Assembly (NCBI GenBank): GCA_002840765.1
Contig: PHCE01000016.1
Span: forward strand, 33,603 to 97,602
Length of the DNA: 64,000 nucleotides
From: Betaproteobacteria bacterium HGW-Betaproteobacteria-7
Lineage (GTDB): Bacteria; Pseudomonadota; Gammaproteobacteria; Burkholderiales; Rhodocyclaceae
Reading direction: 5' to 3'
The position numbers were made by a program, and so were the translations under genes. The notes beneath the pieces are model-generated. The model was given only the letters and a program-made list of their open reading frames with translations. It made no database searches and had not been told where the DNA came from. How positions within the stretch are numbered: position 1 is the stretch's first letter; each line of letters begins with the position of its first letter. Of the stretch, positions 18,873 through 27,806 are shown one piece after another.

Positions 18873-19799
18873 ATGATTCTCGGCGGCGACCTCGGTGGCA
18901 CCAAGACCCTGCTGGCGCTGGCTGAACGGACGGATGGCAAGCCCCGCATCATCCGCAAACAGCGCTACGCCAGCGCCGACTATCCTGACTTCGATAGCCT
19001 GCTCGGCGATTTCCTGAGCGATGCGCCGACCATCGAAAACGCCTGCTTCGGGCTGGCCGGGCCGACCGACGGGCGTCGTGCCAAACTGACCTACCTGCCA
19101 TGGCAACTGTCCGCCAACGCCATCGGCCGGCGCTTCGCCATTGGCAACGTCCACCTTGCCAATGATTTTGCCACTGCCGCCCATGGCCTGCCGTTGATCG
19201 GCGCGGAAGCGCTCATCCCCCTGCAGACAGGCATCCCGCTAACCGAAGCACCACGGCTGGTCATCGGCGCCGGCACTGGACTCGGCGTCGCCGGCCTGAT
19301 CGCCGACGGCGGCCGTCACCGCGTCATCCCCGGCGAAGGCGGCCATATCGGCTTTTCCCCGCAGACAGCGGAGCAGCTGGCATTGGCCCAATGGCTACTC
19401 CGGCAGCGGGAAAGGGTGACCACGGAAGACATCGTTTCAGGCCCCGGTCTCACGCGCATCCATCGCTTCCTCGGCGGTGCCAGCCTCCCTCCGAAAGCCA
19501 TTGCTGACGCTGCGATCCACGGCGCTGAGCCTGTGGCCATCGCCACGGTGGACCTCTGGCTCGCCTGCTTCGGCGCCTTTGCCGGCGACTTGGCCCTGCA
19601 CTGGCTAGCCCGCGGCGGAGTCTATCTGGCAGGGGGCGTCGCCGGAAAACTGATGCCGCATGTCGACCTCAGTCCCTTTTTGAAGGCCTTCAACAACAAA
19701 CGGGAACACGCGCACGTAGCAATGGATATTCCCATTCAACTCATTACCGATGAAGAATTGGGGCTGAAAGGCGCGCTTCTCACTGCCGCCGGACGCTGA
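18873..19799 (+). CDS. glk: Glucokinase
   Basis: Glk phosphorylates glucose with ATP. The 308-residue protein starts with the phosphate-binding GGDLGGTKTLLALAE, and has the sugar-binding LANDFATAAHGLPL and GAGTGLGVAGL. It fits the Glk group rather than ROK repressor/kinases, since it lacks the ROK zinc-site cysteines. Only 3 bases separate it from thyA. It would feed glucose released by the GH57 and branching activities nearby into glucose-6-phosphate, the substrate of the pgi gene in the same region. Confidence 0.94.
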   Translation: MILGGDLGGTKTLLALAERTDGKPRIIRKQRYASADYPDFDSLLGDFLSDAPTIENACFGLAGPTDGRRAKLTYLPWQLSANAIGRRFAIGNVHLANDFATAAHGLPLIGAEALIPLQTGIPLTEAPRLVIGAGTGLGVAGLIADGGRHRVIPGEGGHIGFSPQTAEQLALAQWLLRQRERVTTEDIVSGPGLTRIHRFLGGASLPPKAIADAAIHGAEPVAIATVDLWLACFGAFAGDLALHWLARGGVYLAGGVAGKLMPHVDLSPFLKAFNNKREHAHVAMDIPIQLITDEELGLKGALLTAAGR

Positions 19800-19910
19800 C
19801 TCCGAAAGCGACATCGGAGACACAAAGCAGTGTCGATATTTTTTACAGACAGCAGACCACGACATTCCGAATAAATTACTTATTTTCATAAAAATCAATG
19901 CACTAAAAAA

Positions 19911-19928
19911 CTTGGCACGATTTAAGCT
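19911..19928 (+). promoter_or_regulatory. Candidate sigma-54 promoter of the PEP-CTERM gene
   Basis: TTGGCACG is followed after four bases by AAGCT, so the invariant GG and GC lie at the -24/-12 spacing. The -12 box deviates at its first two bases from TTGCW. The predicted transcript would start near 19939, 36 bases before the ATG. Confidence 0.45.
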
Positions 19929-19974
19929 CATGATGAAAAGAAACTTTGTCTTGACCAACCAAGGGGCTCTAGTC

Positions 19975-20802
19975 ATGAAACTCAAAAAATTCGTTTCCAG
20001 CATGTTCGCAGTCATCGCACTTGGCGCCGCCTCGGCCAGCCATGCCGCCATCCTTACCGACATCGTCATGATCGTTGATGAATCGGGTTCGATGGGCACC
20101 GTGCAAGCGAACCTGCGCAACAATATCGGCACCTTCGCCAACATTCTCAGCGCCGGCGGCGTTGATGCTCGTTTTGCGCTGATCGGCTACGGCAACAGCG
20201 CCATCGTCCCCCGCACCCTGACCACCTTCACCACCGCAGGCGGCTTCGCCACTGCAGCTCTCGGCTTGGTGGCCAGCGGCGGCACCGAGCCCGGCTACAC
20301 GTCGATTGCCTACGCCCTGAATGCCTTCGGCAGCTCCGGTCTCACCTATCGCCCGAATGCAGTGGCCAACGTCATCCTATTCACGGACGAACCGTCGAAT
20401 GGCGACACCGCTCTCCGCGGTGGCGGCACTGCGTGGACCTTCAGCCTGATTGATCAACTGTTGACCGACAGCGACGCACTGTTCAACGCTGTACTGAGCG
20501 GCACCAACACAATCAGCTCTTTTGGAGGCCTGGCTACCGGCCATGGCGGTCAGGTTTTCGCCCTGAGCGGCTTGAATACCTCCAATCAAACGGTGGTCGA
20601 GAACTTCGTCACGGCTTTCGCTGAAGCCAAGCTGGAGGAAACCCTGACCTTCTGCCAACTCAACCCGACCGCCCCGCAATGCCAAGGTAACACTGTCCCC
20701 GAGCCGGGCTCCATGGCCCTGATCGGCCTGGGTCTGCTCGGTATGGCCAGCCTCCGCCGCAAGTTCAAGGGAAACAATAACGCCGTTCTGGCGGTTGCCT
20801 GA
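19975..20802 (+). CDS. von Willebrand factor A domain PEP-CTERM surface protein
   Basis: The 275-residue protein begins with a signal peptide ending SHAA, followed by a VWA domain with a MIDAS motif DESGS (about residues 33-37) and later TDEP. The C-terminus is a standard PEP-CTERM sorting signal: VPEPGS, a hydrophobic helix and a basic tail RRKFKG. PEP-CTERM proteins are cut and anchored or released by exosortase in bacteria that make exopolysaccharide. No exosortase gene is in this window. I chose ATG 19975 because the signal peptide begins there. Confidence 0.9.
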   Translation: MKLKKFVSSMFAVIALGAASASHAAILTDIVMIVDESGSMGTVQANLRNNIGTFANILSAGGVDARFALIGYGNSAIVPRTLTTFTTAGGFATAALGLVASGGTEPGYTSIAYALNAFGSSGLTYRPNAVANVILFTDEPSNGDTALRGGGTAWTFSLIDQLLTDSDALFNAVLSGTNTISSFGGLATGHGGQVFALSGLNTSNQTVVENFVTAFAEAKLEETLTFCQLNPTAPQCQGNTVPEPGSMALIGLGLLGMASLRRKFKGNNNAVLAVA

Positions 20803-20854
20803 TTACTGCAGCACGACTGCCGGCAGCATCGGCAGTTGAAGAAAGCACCAACTG

Positions 20855-20893
20855 AACTCCGGATTGAATTGATCAATCCGGAGTTTTCTTTTT
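20855..20893 (+). terminator. Rho-independent terminator after the PEP-CTERM gene
   Basis: A 13-base perfect stem (AACTCCGGATTGA / TCAATCCGGAGTT, 5-base loop) is followed by TTCTTTTT. The T-run lies only on the plus strand, so it serves the VWA gene rather than glgB. Confidence 0.92.
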
Positions 20894-20916
20894 GCCCCGG
20901 CCGGGGTCACGTCGAT

Positions 20917-22785
20917 CTAGCAGACTGGTGTCAGCACGATCGCCGCCAGCGGCGGCAGAGTGATTTCCAGGCTGGCCGGACGATTCATCCACTCGCCGGG
21001 GATGGCTTCTAGAGCCCCGGCATTACCGAGATTACTGCCGGCGTAATAAGTCGAATCGCTGTTGAGAATTTCACGATAACTGCCTACCTGCGGCACACCG
21101 ATGCGATACGCCCTCAGCGGCGCCGGTGTGAAGTTCATGGCGACGACGACGAAGCTACCGTCGCGCCCCCAGCGCAACCAGCAGAGCACCGAGTGCTCGC
21201 TGTCATGGCAGTCGATCCATTCGAAGCCGGCGGCGGCGAAGTCCTGCGAGTGCAATGCCGGCAGGTCGCGGTAGAGGCGGTTGAGATCGGCCGACAGACG
21301 CTGTATCCCCTGGTTCGCCGGCGCGGCCAGCAGGCCCCAGTCGAGTTCGCGGGCTTCCGACCATTCGCGTAGCTGGCCGAACTCGCCGCCCATGAAGCTC
21401 AGTTTCTTGCCCGGCGTCAGTGCCTGCCAGGCCAGCAACAGGCGTAAATTGGCGTAGCGTTGCCAATCGTCGCCGGGCATCTTGCCGAGCAGCGAACCCT
21501 TGCTATGCACCACTTCATCGTGCGACAGCGGCAGCACGAAGTTCTCGCTGTAGGCATAGACCTGGCCGAAGGTCAGTTCGTCGTGATGCCAGCGGCGATA
21601 GACCGGGTCACGGTGGAAATAGCGCAGGCTGTCGTTCATCCAGCCCATGTTCCATTTCATCGAGAAGCCGAGGCCGCCGACATAGGTCGGCCGCGACACC
21701 TGCGGCCAGGCCGTGGATTCTTCGGCAATGGTCAGGGCGCCGGGAAATTCACCGTGCACCATGGCGTTGAGCGCCTGCAGGAAGTCGATGGCTTCCAGGT
21801 TTTCCCGCCCACCGTGCTTGTTTGGTAACCATTCGCCGGGCTGCCGCGAGTAGTCGAGATAGAGCATCGAGGCGACAGCGTCGACGCGCAGGCCGTCGAA
21901 ATGGAATTCTGACAGCCACCAGTGGGCCGAGGAGAGCAGGAAACTCCTGACCTCGTGCCGACCGTAGTTGAAAATGTGCGTACCCCAGTCGACATGCAGG
22001 CCAAGGCGCGGGTCTTCGTGTTCATACAAGGCGGTGCCGTCGTAGCGGGCAAGCGCCCAGGCATCCTGGGGAAAGTGACCGGGCACCCAGTCGAGCAGCA
22101 CGCCAAGGCCGACCTGGTGACAGGCATCGATGAAGAAACGGAGGTCATCCGGCGAGCCGTAGCGGGCCGTCGGGGCGAAATAACCGGTGGTCTGGTAGCC
22201 CCAGGACTCGTCGAGCGGATGCTCGGTGATCGGCAGCAATTCGAGGTGGGTGTAACCCTGATCGACGGCGTAGGGAATCAGCCGCTCGGCCAGTTCGCGC
22301 CACAGGTAGGGTTTGCCGTCGGGATGGCGCAGCCAGGAGCCGGCATGCACTTCATAGATATTGACCGGCGCCTGCTGCCAGTCCCAGCTGGCGCGGCGGC
22401 GCAGCCAGTCAGCGTCACCCCAGAGATGGGTGGAAGGCGGCACGACATAGGCGGCGGACCCCGGACGCAGCTCGAAACCGCGGGCATAGGGATCGGCTTT
22501 CAGCAACACCGCCCCGCCCTCGCGCGGGGTGATGGCGAAACGGTAGAGGCTGTGCGGCACGGCTTCCGCCACGCGCAATTCCCATATGCCGGAGGCACCA
22601 AGCGCCTGCATCGGGTGCGCCGTCGGCAGCCAGTCGTTGAAGTCGCCGACCACGGCAACCTGGCGGGCGTTTGGCGCCCAGACACGGAAAGTGGTGCCAT
22701 GAGCATCGGGATGGGCACCGAGCAGCCGGTAGGCCTGGACGTTACGGCCCTCGTTGAACAGGTAAAGCGCGTCGGAATGCTGCAT
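20917..22785 (-). CDS. glgB: 1,4-alpha-glucan branching enzyme
   Basis: GlgB makes alpha-1,6 branches in glycogen. The 622-residue GH13 enzyme has an N-terminal CBM48 domain ([20 protein letters not shown]), the nucleophile region [18 protein letters not shown] and the acid/base region [10 protein letters not shown]. It is shorter than E. coli GlgB (728), lacking the first N-terminal module, as in many bacteria. The ATG at 22785 follows AGGGGGA. It is transcribed away from glgC across 54 bases, so the two must share or overlap promoter sequences. Confidence 0.96.
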   Translation of the reverse strand: MQHSDALYLFNEGRNVQAYRLLGAHPDAHGTTFRVWAPNARQVAVVGDFNDWLPTAHPMQALGASGIWELRVAEAVPHSLYRFAITPREGGAVLLKADPYARGFELRPGSAAYVVPPSTHLWGDADWLRRRASWDWQQAPVNIYEVHAGSWLRHPDGKPYLWRELAERLIPYAVDQGYTHLELLPITEHPLDESWGYQTTGYFAPTARYGSPDDLRFFIDACHQVGLGVLLDWVPGHFPQDAWALARYDGTALYEHEDPRLGLHVDWGTHIFNYGRHEVRSFLLSSAHWWLSEFHFDGLRVDAVASMLYLDYSRQPGEWLPNKHGGRENLEAIDFLQALNAMVHGEFPGALTIAEESTAWPQVSRPTYVGGLGFSMKWNMGWMNDSLRYFHRDPVYRRWHHDELTFGQVYAYSENFVLPLSHDEVVHSKGSLLGKMPGDDWQRYANLRLLLAWQALTPGKKLSFMGGEFGQLREWSEARELDWGLLAAPANQGIQRLSADLNRLYRDLPALHSQDFAAAGFEWIDCHDSEHSVLCWLRWGRDGSFVVVAMNFTPAPLRAYRIGVPQVGSYREILNSDSTYYAGSNLGNAGALEAIPGEWMNRPASLEITLPPLAAIVLTPVC

Positions 22786-22839
22786 GGGGTCCCCCTGGCG
22801 CAGTATCATAAGTTAAAACCGTGACCAGGGAGGTCCGCC

Positions 22840-24159
22840 ATGACCCTCAGCGCAAGCTGTCCCCACCAGCCGTATTGCGAGATGCGCGAACAGACCGACA
22901 TGCGATTCATCAGCCAGCTGACCCGCAATACCTTCGCCATCATCCTGGCCGGCGGCCGCGGTACCCGCCTGCAGCAACTGACCGACTTCCGCTCCAAACC
23001 CGCGGTACCCTTCGCCGGCAAGTTCCGCATCCTCGATTTCACGCTCTCCAATTGCGTCAATTCCGGCATCCGCAAGATCGGCGTCGCCACGCAGTACAAG
23101 GCGCACAGCCTGATCCGCCACATCCAGCGCGGCTGGAGCTTTCTCGACGGGCGCTTCGACGAATTCATCCAGCTCCTGCCAGCACAGCAACAGATTGACG
23201 AAAATCAGTGGTACCAGGGCACCGCCGATGCGGTTTTCCAGAATCTCAATTTTCTCCGCCGCTACCGGCCGGAGCATGTGCTGATCGTCGCCGGCGACCA
23301 CATCTACAAGATGGACTACGGCCGCATGCTGGCCTTCCACGTCAAGCACCGCGCCGACATGAGCGTCGCCTGCATCGACGTGCCATTGGCCGAGGCACGC
23401 GAATTCGGCGTCATGGCCATCGACAGCGAGGATCGGGTGATCGATTTTGTCGAGAAACCGCAGAATCCGCCGGCCATTCCCGGTCAACCCGAGCGGGCGC
23501 TGGCCTCGATGGGCGTCTACATCTTCAACGCCCACTTTCTTTTTGAGCAGCTCGAACGGGACGCAGCAACCCCGGGTTCCAGCCGCGATTTCGGCAAGGA
23601 CATCATTCCCCACATCGTCCCGCGCCACCGGGTGTTCGCCCACCGCTTCGCCGACTCCTCCGTCGGCACCGATCGTCACCAGCCCTACTGGCGCGACGTC
23701 GGCACCATCGACGCCTACTGGGAAGCGAATATGGAAATGACCAAGGTGACGCCGGAACTCAATCTCTACGACAAGGACTGGCCGATCTGGACCTACCAGG
23801 AACAATTGCCCCCGGCCAAGTTTGTCTTCGACGACGAAGGCCGCCGCGGCTGTGCCGTCGACTCACTGGTTTCCGGCGGCTGCATCATTTCCGGGGCTGA
23901 GGTCAGCCGCTCATTGCTTTTCTCCAGCGTTCACGTGCATAGCTGGGCGAAAGTGGAAGACTCGGTGATCCTGCCCGGCGTCGATATCGGCCGGCATGCC
24001 GTGCTCAAGCGCTGCGTCGTCGACAAACGCTGCCGCATACCGCCAGGCATGCAGATCGGCGTCGATGACGAAGCCGACCGCCAGCGCTTCCATGTCAGTC
24101 CCGGCGGCATCGTTCTGGTCACCCCGGAAATGCTCGGCCAGGGCGCCGCAAAACGCTGA
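22840..24159 (+). CDS. glgC: Glucose-1-phosphate adenylyltransferase
   Basis: GlgC makes ADP-glucose, the committed step in bacterial glycogen synthesis. The 439-residue protein has the nucleotide-binding [13 protein letters not shown] followed by SKPAVPF, the catalytic WYQGTADAV and a left-handed beta-helix C-terminus. It has a GGGAGG ribosome binding site. Its stop shares one base with the next start. Allosteric control by glycolytic intermediates is typical of the family but cannot be read from sequence. Confidence 0.97.
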   Translation: MTLSASCPHQPYCEMREQTDMRFISQLTRNTFAIILAGGRGTRLQQLTDFRSKPAVPFAGKFRILDFTLSNCVNSGIRKIGVATQYKAHSLIRHIQRGWSFLDGRFDEFIQLLPAQQQIDENQWYQGTADAVFQNLNFLRRYRPEHVLIVAGDHIYKMDYGRMLAFHVKHRADMSVACIDVPLAEAREFGVMAIDSEDRVIDFVEKPQNPPAIPGQPERALASMGVYIFNAHFLFEQLERDAATPGSSRDFGKDIIPHIVPRHRVFAHRFADSSVGTDRHQPYWRDVGTIDAYWEANMEMTKVTPELNLYDKDWPIWTYQEQLPPAKFVFDDEGRRGCAVDSLVSGGCIISGAEVSRSLLFSSVHVHSWAKVEDSVILPGVDIGRHAVLKRCVVDKRCRIPPGMQIGVDDEADRQRFHVSPGGIVLVTPEMLGQGAAKR

Positions 24160-25814
24160 TGGCCGACCTCGCTTTCCTCTGGCACATGCATCAGCCGGAT
24201 TACCGCCACCCGGACAGCGGCGAATTCCTGCTGCCTTGGGTCTTCCTCCACGCGACCAAGGATTACACCGACATGGTGGCGCATCTCGAGCGCCACCCGG
24301 GCATCCGCTGTACGGTCAATTTTGTGCCGGTACTGCTCGACCAGATCGAGGATTACGCGGCCCAGTTCGCCTCCCGCAACTGGCGCGACCCGCTGCTGCG
24401 CATCGCCGCCACCGCCGATGGCGAAAATCTGTCAGCCGATGACCGTGCCTGGCTACTCGACATCGCCTTCCGCTGCCATGCGCCGACGATGCTCGAACCC
24501 TTCGCCCCCTACCGCCGCCTGCGCGACCTGCTCGCCTTCGTACGCGACAGCGATGGCCATGGCATGAGCTACCTGTCCTGCACCTTCTACTCCGACCTGG
24601 CCACCTGGTACCTGCTCGCCTGGAGTGGCGAGAGCCTGCGTCGGGGCGGGCAGAGCATTCCCCTGCTGATGGCCAAGGGCGGCAATTTCACGACCGCCGA
24701 GCGTCAGGCGCTACTGGCCGAACTGGGCGCCGCCGTCACCGACCTGATTCCGCGCTACCGCAAGCTGGCTGATAGCGGCCAGATTGAACTGAGCTGCACC
24801 CCGGCCAACCATCCGCTGGCCCCGCTGCTGCTCGATTTCCACAGTGCCCGCGAAGCCTTGCCAGACTGCGCCCTGCCCGCCGCACCGGAATATCCCGGCG
24901 GGCGGTCGCGCGTCACCGAACATCTGAGCGCCGCCCGCGACAGCCACACCCGGCGCTTCGGCAATGTGCCAGCCGGCCTGTGGCCGGCCGAGGGAGCGTT
25001 GTCCACAGCCTTCCTGCAACAAATCGCCGACGCCGGCTTTGCCTGGACGGCGACTGGCCAAGGCGTGCTGCGTCACTCGGCCGGCGAAGCGGCGCTGACG
25101 ACAACGCCCTGGCTTCCCCCCGAGGGAACAACCAGTGACATCCTGCTGTTCTTCCGCAACGAGCGGCTATCCGACCTGATCGGCTTCGAATACGCCAAGT
25201 GGCATGGCCGCGACGCCGCCCAGCATTTCATGACCGAGCTGAAGGCCATTCATCTGCAGGACGAGGACAACTTGATCCCGGTCTTCCTCGATGGTGAAAA
25301 TGCCTGGGAGTACTACCCCTACAACGCCTGGTACTTCTTCTCCGACCTCTACGAGGCGCTGGCCAGGAATTCGGCCATCCGCACCGTCACCCTGTCCGAG
25401 GCGGCGGCACACCACCGGGCGCGCAGCCCCCGCCTGCCGCGCCTGACTGCCGGTAGCTGGGTGTATGGCACGCTGTCGACCTGGGTCGGCCATGCCGACA
25501 AGAACCGCGCCTGGGAACTACTCTGTGACGCCAAGCAGTGCGCCGACCGCGCCCTCGACAGCGGCCGCCTGGACGCCGCCGCCTGCAGCGAAGTCCGGCG
25601 CCGCCTGGCCGTCTGTGAAAGCTCCGACTGGTTCTGGTGGCTGGGCGATGACAATTCGCCAGAGTCGGTCGCCAGTTTCGACCAACTATTCCGCCAGAAT
25701 CTCCAATCCCTCTACCGCCTGCTCGGCCTGCCAACACCGGCCAGCCTCGAGCACCCGATCAGCAAGGGCGGCGGCACGCCGGTAAGCGGCGGCACCATGC
25801 GCCGCGCCAACTAG
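24159..25814 (+). CDS. Glycoside hydrolase family 57 (amylase/amylopullulanase-like)
   Basis: The 551-residue protein shows GH57 region 1 (HMHQPD, H9-P13), a nucleophile region GLWPAEGALS with E278, and the acid/base region FLDGENAWEYY with D378. GH57 retaining enzymes act on alpha-glucans; this sub-pattern is shared with alpha-amylase/amylopullulanase-like members. It has no signal peptide, so it acts on cytoplasmic glycogen. It follows glgC with a one-base overlap and precedes a second GH57 gene after 12 bases. Debranching would fill the lack of a glgX gene here, but this is inference. Confidence 0.88.
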   Translation: MADLAFLWHMHQPDYRHPDSGEFLLPWVFLHATKDYTDMVAHLERHPGIRCTVNFVPVLLDQIEDYAAQFASRNWRDPLLRIAATADGENLSADDRAWLLDIAFRCHAPTMLEPFAPYRRLRDLLAFVRDSDGHGMSYLSCTFYSDLATWYLLAWSGESLRRGGQSIPLLMAKGGNFTTAERQALLAELGAAVTDLIPRYRKLADSGQIELSCTPANHPLAPLLLDFHSAREALPDCALPAAPEYPGGRSRVTEHLSAARDSHTRRFGNVPAGLWPAEGALSTAFLQQIADAGFAWTATGQGVLRHSAGEAALTTTPWLPPEGTTSDILLFFRNERLSDLIGFEYAKWHGRDAAQHFMTELKAIHLQDEDNLIPVFLDGENAWEYYPYNAWYFFSDLYEALARNSAIRTVTLSEAAAHHRARSPRLPRLTAGSWVYGTLSTWVGHADKNRAWELLCDAKQCADRALDSGRLDAAACSEVRRRLAVCESSDWFWWLGDDNSPESVASFDQLFRQNLQSLYRLLGLPTPASLEHPISKGGGTPVSGGTMRRAN

Positions 25815-25826
25815 AAAAGAACAACC

Positions 25827-27806
25827 ATGCCCCGCCCCGTCACCCTGCTCCTCGGCGTCCATGCCCACCAACCGGTGGGCAATTTTCCGGAAGTCATCGA
25901 GGATGCCCATCAGCGCTGCTACAAGCCATTTCTCGAAACCCTGCACGCCTATCCGGAGTTCCGTTTCGCGGCTCACTTTTCCGGCTGGCTGCTCGACTGG
26001 CTGCGTGAACACCACCCGGCTGACATGGAACTGCTGGCGGCCATGGTCCGCCGCGGCCAGGTCGAACTGTTCAGTTCCGGCGACACCGAGCCGGTCCTGG
26101 CCGCCATCCCGCAGCGCGACCGGGTCGGCCAGCTGCAGACGCTGAACGACAAGCTGGCGGCGTGGACCGGCAGCCGCCCGAGCGGCGCCTGGCTGACCGA
26201 ACGCGTCTGGGATTCCTCGGTCGTACCGGCACTGGCGGCGACCGGCATCGGCTACGTCACGGTCGACGACTACCATTTCTTCTGCACCGGCAAGACGGTA
26301 ACCGAACTGGATGGCTTTTTCAGCACCGAAGAAGGCGGCACCCGCCTCGACATCTTCCCGATCTCGGAAATCCTGCGCTACCGCGTGCCCTTCCATCCGG
26401 CGCACGAAGTCGTCGGCCACCTCGAACACCTGGCCGAACAGGGGCAGTCTGCGGCGATCTATTTCGACGATATCGAGAAATTCGGCATCTGGCCGGAAAC
26501 TTACGACTGGGTCTACACCCGCGGCTGGCTGCGACTGTTTATCGAAGGCGTGCTGGCCAGCCCGAAGATCCGCACCGCCACCTACGCCGACTTCCATGCG
26601 CAACAGATGACGCGCGGCGTCGTTTATCTGCCGACCACGTCGTATCACGAGATGAACGAATGGACGCTGCCGATGCCGGCCGCCGGTATCTATTCAAGCC
26701 TGGTGGACAGCGAAAAGACCGCCGGCAACGCCGAGCGCCACCGGCCCTTTCTGCGCGGCGGCATCTGGCGCAACTTCCTGACGCGTTATCCGGAAGCCAA
26801 CTGGCTGCACAAGCGCATGCTTGGCCTCTCCGCCCGCCTGGCCGAGATAGCCAAGCCGCCGCCGGCGCTGACCGCCGCCCTGTACCGCGCCCAGGCCAAC
26901 GATGCCTACTGGCACGGCCTGTTCGGCGGTCTTTACCTGCCCCACCTGCGGCGCGCCGTCTGGAACAACCTGATCGCCCTGGAAGCCGGCCTCGACCGGC
27001 TGCAGGCGCGTCCGGCGCTAGAGGCAGCCGACATCGACCTTGACGGCCGTACGGAATTTTTTGCCCACTCAAGCGCATTGCAGGTGGTGGTCCGCGACGA
27101 CGGTCTGGCCGCCGCCCACGAACTGAGCAGCTACCGACTCGCCCACAATTTCGGCGACAGCCTGCGCCGCTACCACGAGCATTACCACGACCGCATCGCC
27201 GCTGGCCCGCGCGAACATCAGGGCGAAGGCATCGCCTCGGCACACGACCTCATCCGCTTCAAGCATCCGGTCGAGGCCGCGGACATCGTGCCCGATACGC
27301 TGCCACGCGCCCTGTTCATCGACCGGCTCGATGCTGTCCCGCTCACTGACTATCGTAGCGAGAGCGCAGCAGACCTGGGCTTTGTCCGCCCGGGCATCAG
27401 CAAGCACTATGCCGTCAGCGGCGATGCGCTAACCGTCGACTGGCAGTTCGCCGGCCTCGCCGGCCAGCGCTTCAGTACCGTACTCAACCTGGCGATGCCC
27501 AGTTGCGACGGTTTTCTCGGCCGCTACGCGCTGGCCGATGGCAGTATGCCCGGCGGTTTCGGCCAGCCCCTCGAACTCGCCGAGGCGACCCGCCTGCGAC
27601 TGGAAGACGACGTACTCGGCGGGCGCCTGACGCTGGAAGCCTCGTCGGCCGCCACGATAAAATGCCGGCCTCATCAAACCGTTTCGCAATCCGAAGCCGG
27701 CTTTGAGAAAATCATGCAAGCGGTCGAACTGCAGCTGTCCTGGATCATCGCCAACGACAATTGCCACCTGCACCTGCAATTAACCCTGGAACCCACGCAG
27801 CCATGA
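25827..27806 (+). CDS. GH57 4-alpha-glucanotransferase-like enzyme
   Basis: The 659-residue protein has GH57 region 1 (HAHQP, about residues 12-16), nucleophile E125 in WLTERVWD, acid/base D214 or D215 in YFDDIEKFGIWP, and two C-terminal beta-rich domains of the DUF1925/DUF1926 type. That layout matches the Thermococcus litoralis 4-alpha-glucanotransferase. It probably rearranges maltodextrins, replacing MalQ. There is no signal peptide. Its stop overlaps the glgP start by 4 bases. Confidence 0.87.
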   Translation: MPRPVTLLLGVHAHQPVGNFPEVIEDAHQRCYKPFLETLHAYPEFRFAAHFSGWLLDWLREHHPADMELLAAMVRRGQVELFSSGDTEPVLAAIPQRDRVGQLQTLNDKLAAWTGSRPSGAWLTERVWDSSVVPALAATGIGYVTVDDYHFFCTGKTVTELDGFFSTEEGGTRLDIFPISEILRYRVPFHPAHEVVGHLEHLAEQGQSAAIYFDDIEKFGIWPETYDWVYTRGWLRLFIEGVLASPKIRTATYADFHAQQMTRGVVYLPTTSYHEMNEWTLPMPAAGIYSSLVDSEKTAGNAERHRPFLRGGIWRNFLTRYPEANWLHKRMLGLSARLAEIAKPPPALTAALYRAQANDAYWHGLFGGLYLPHLRRAVWNNLIALEAGLDRLQARPALEAADIDLDGRTEFFAHSSALQVVVRDDGLAAAHELSSYRLAHNFGDSLRRYHEHYHDRIAAGPREHQGEGIASAHDLIRFKHPVEAADIVPDTLPRALFIDRLDAVPLTDYRSESAADLGFVRPGISKHYAVSGDALTVDWQFAGLAGQRFSTVLNLAMPSCDGFLGRYALADGSMPGGFGQPLELAEATRLRLEDDVLGGRLTLEASSAATIKCRPHQTVSQSEAGFEKIMQAVELQLSWIIANDNCHLHLQLTLEPTQP

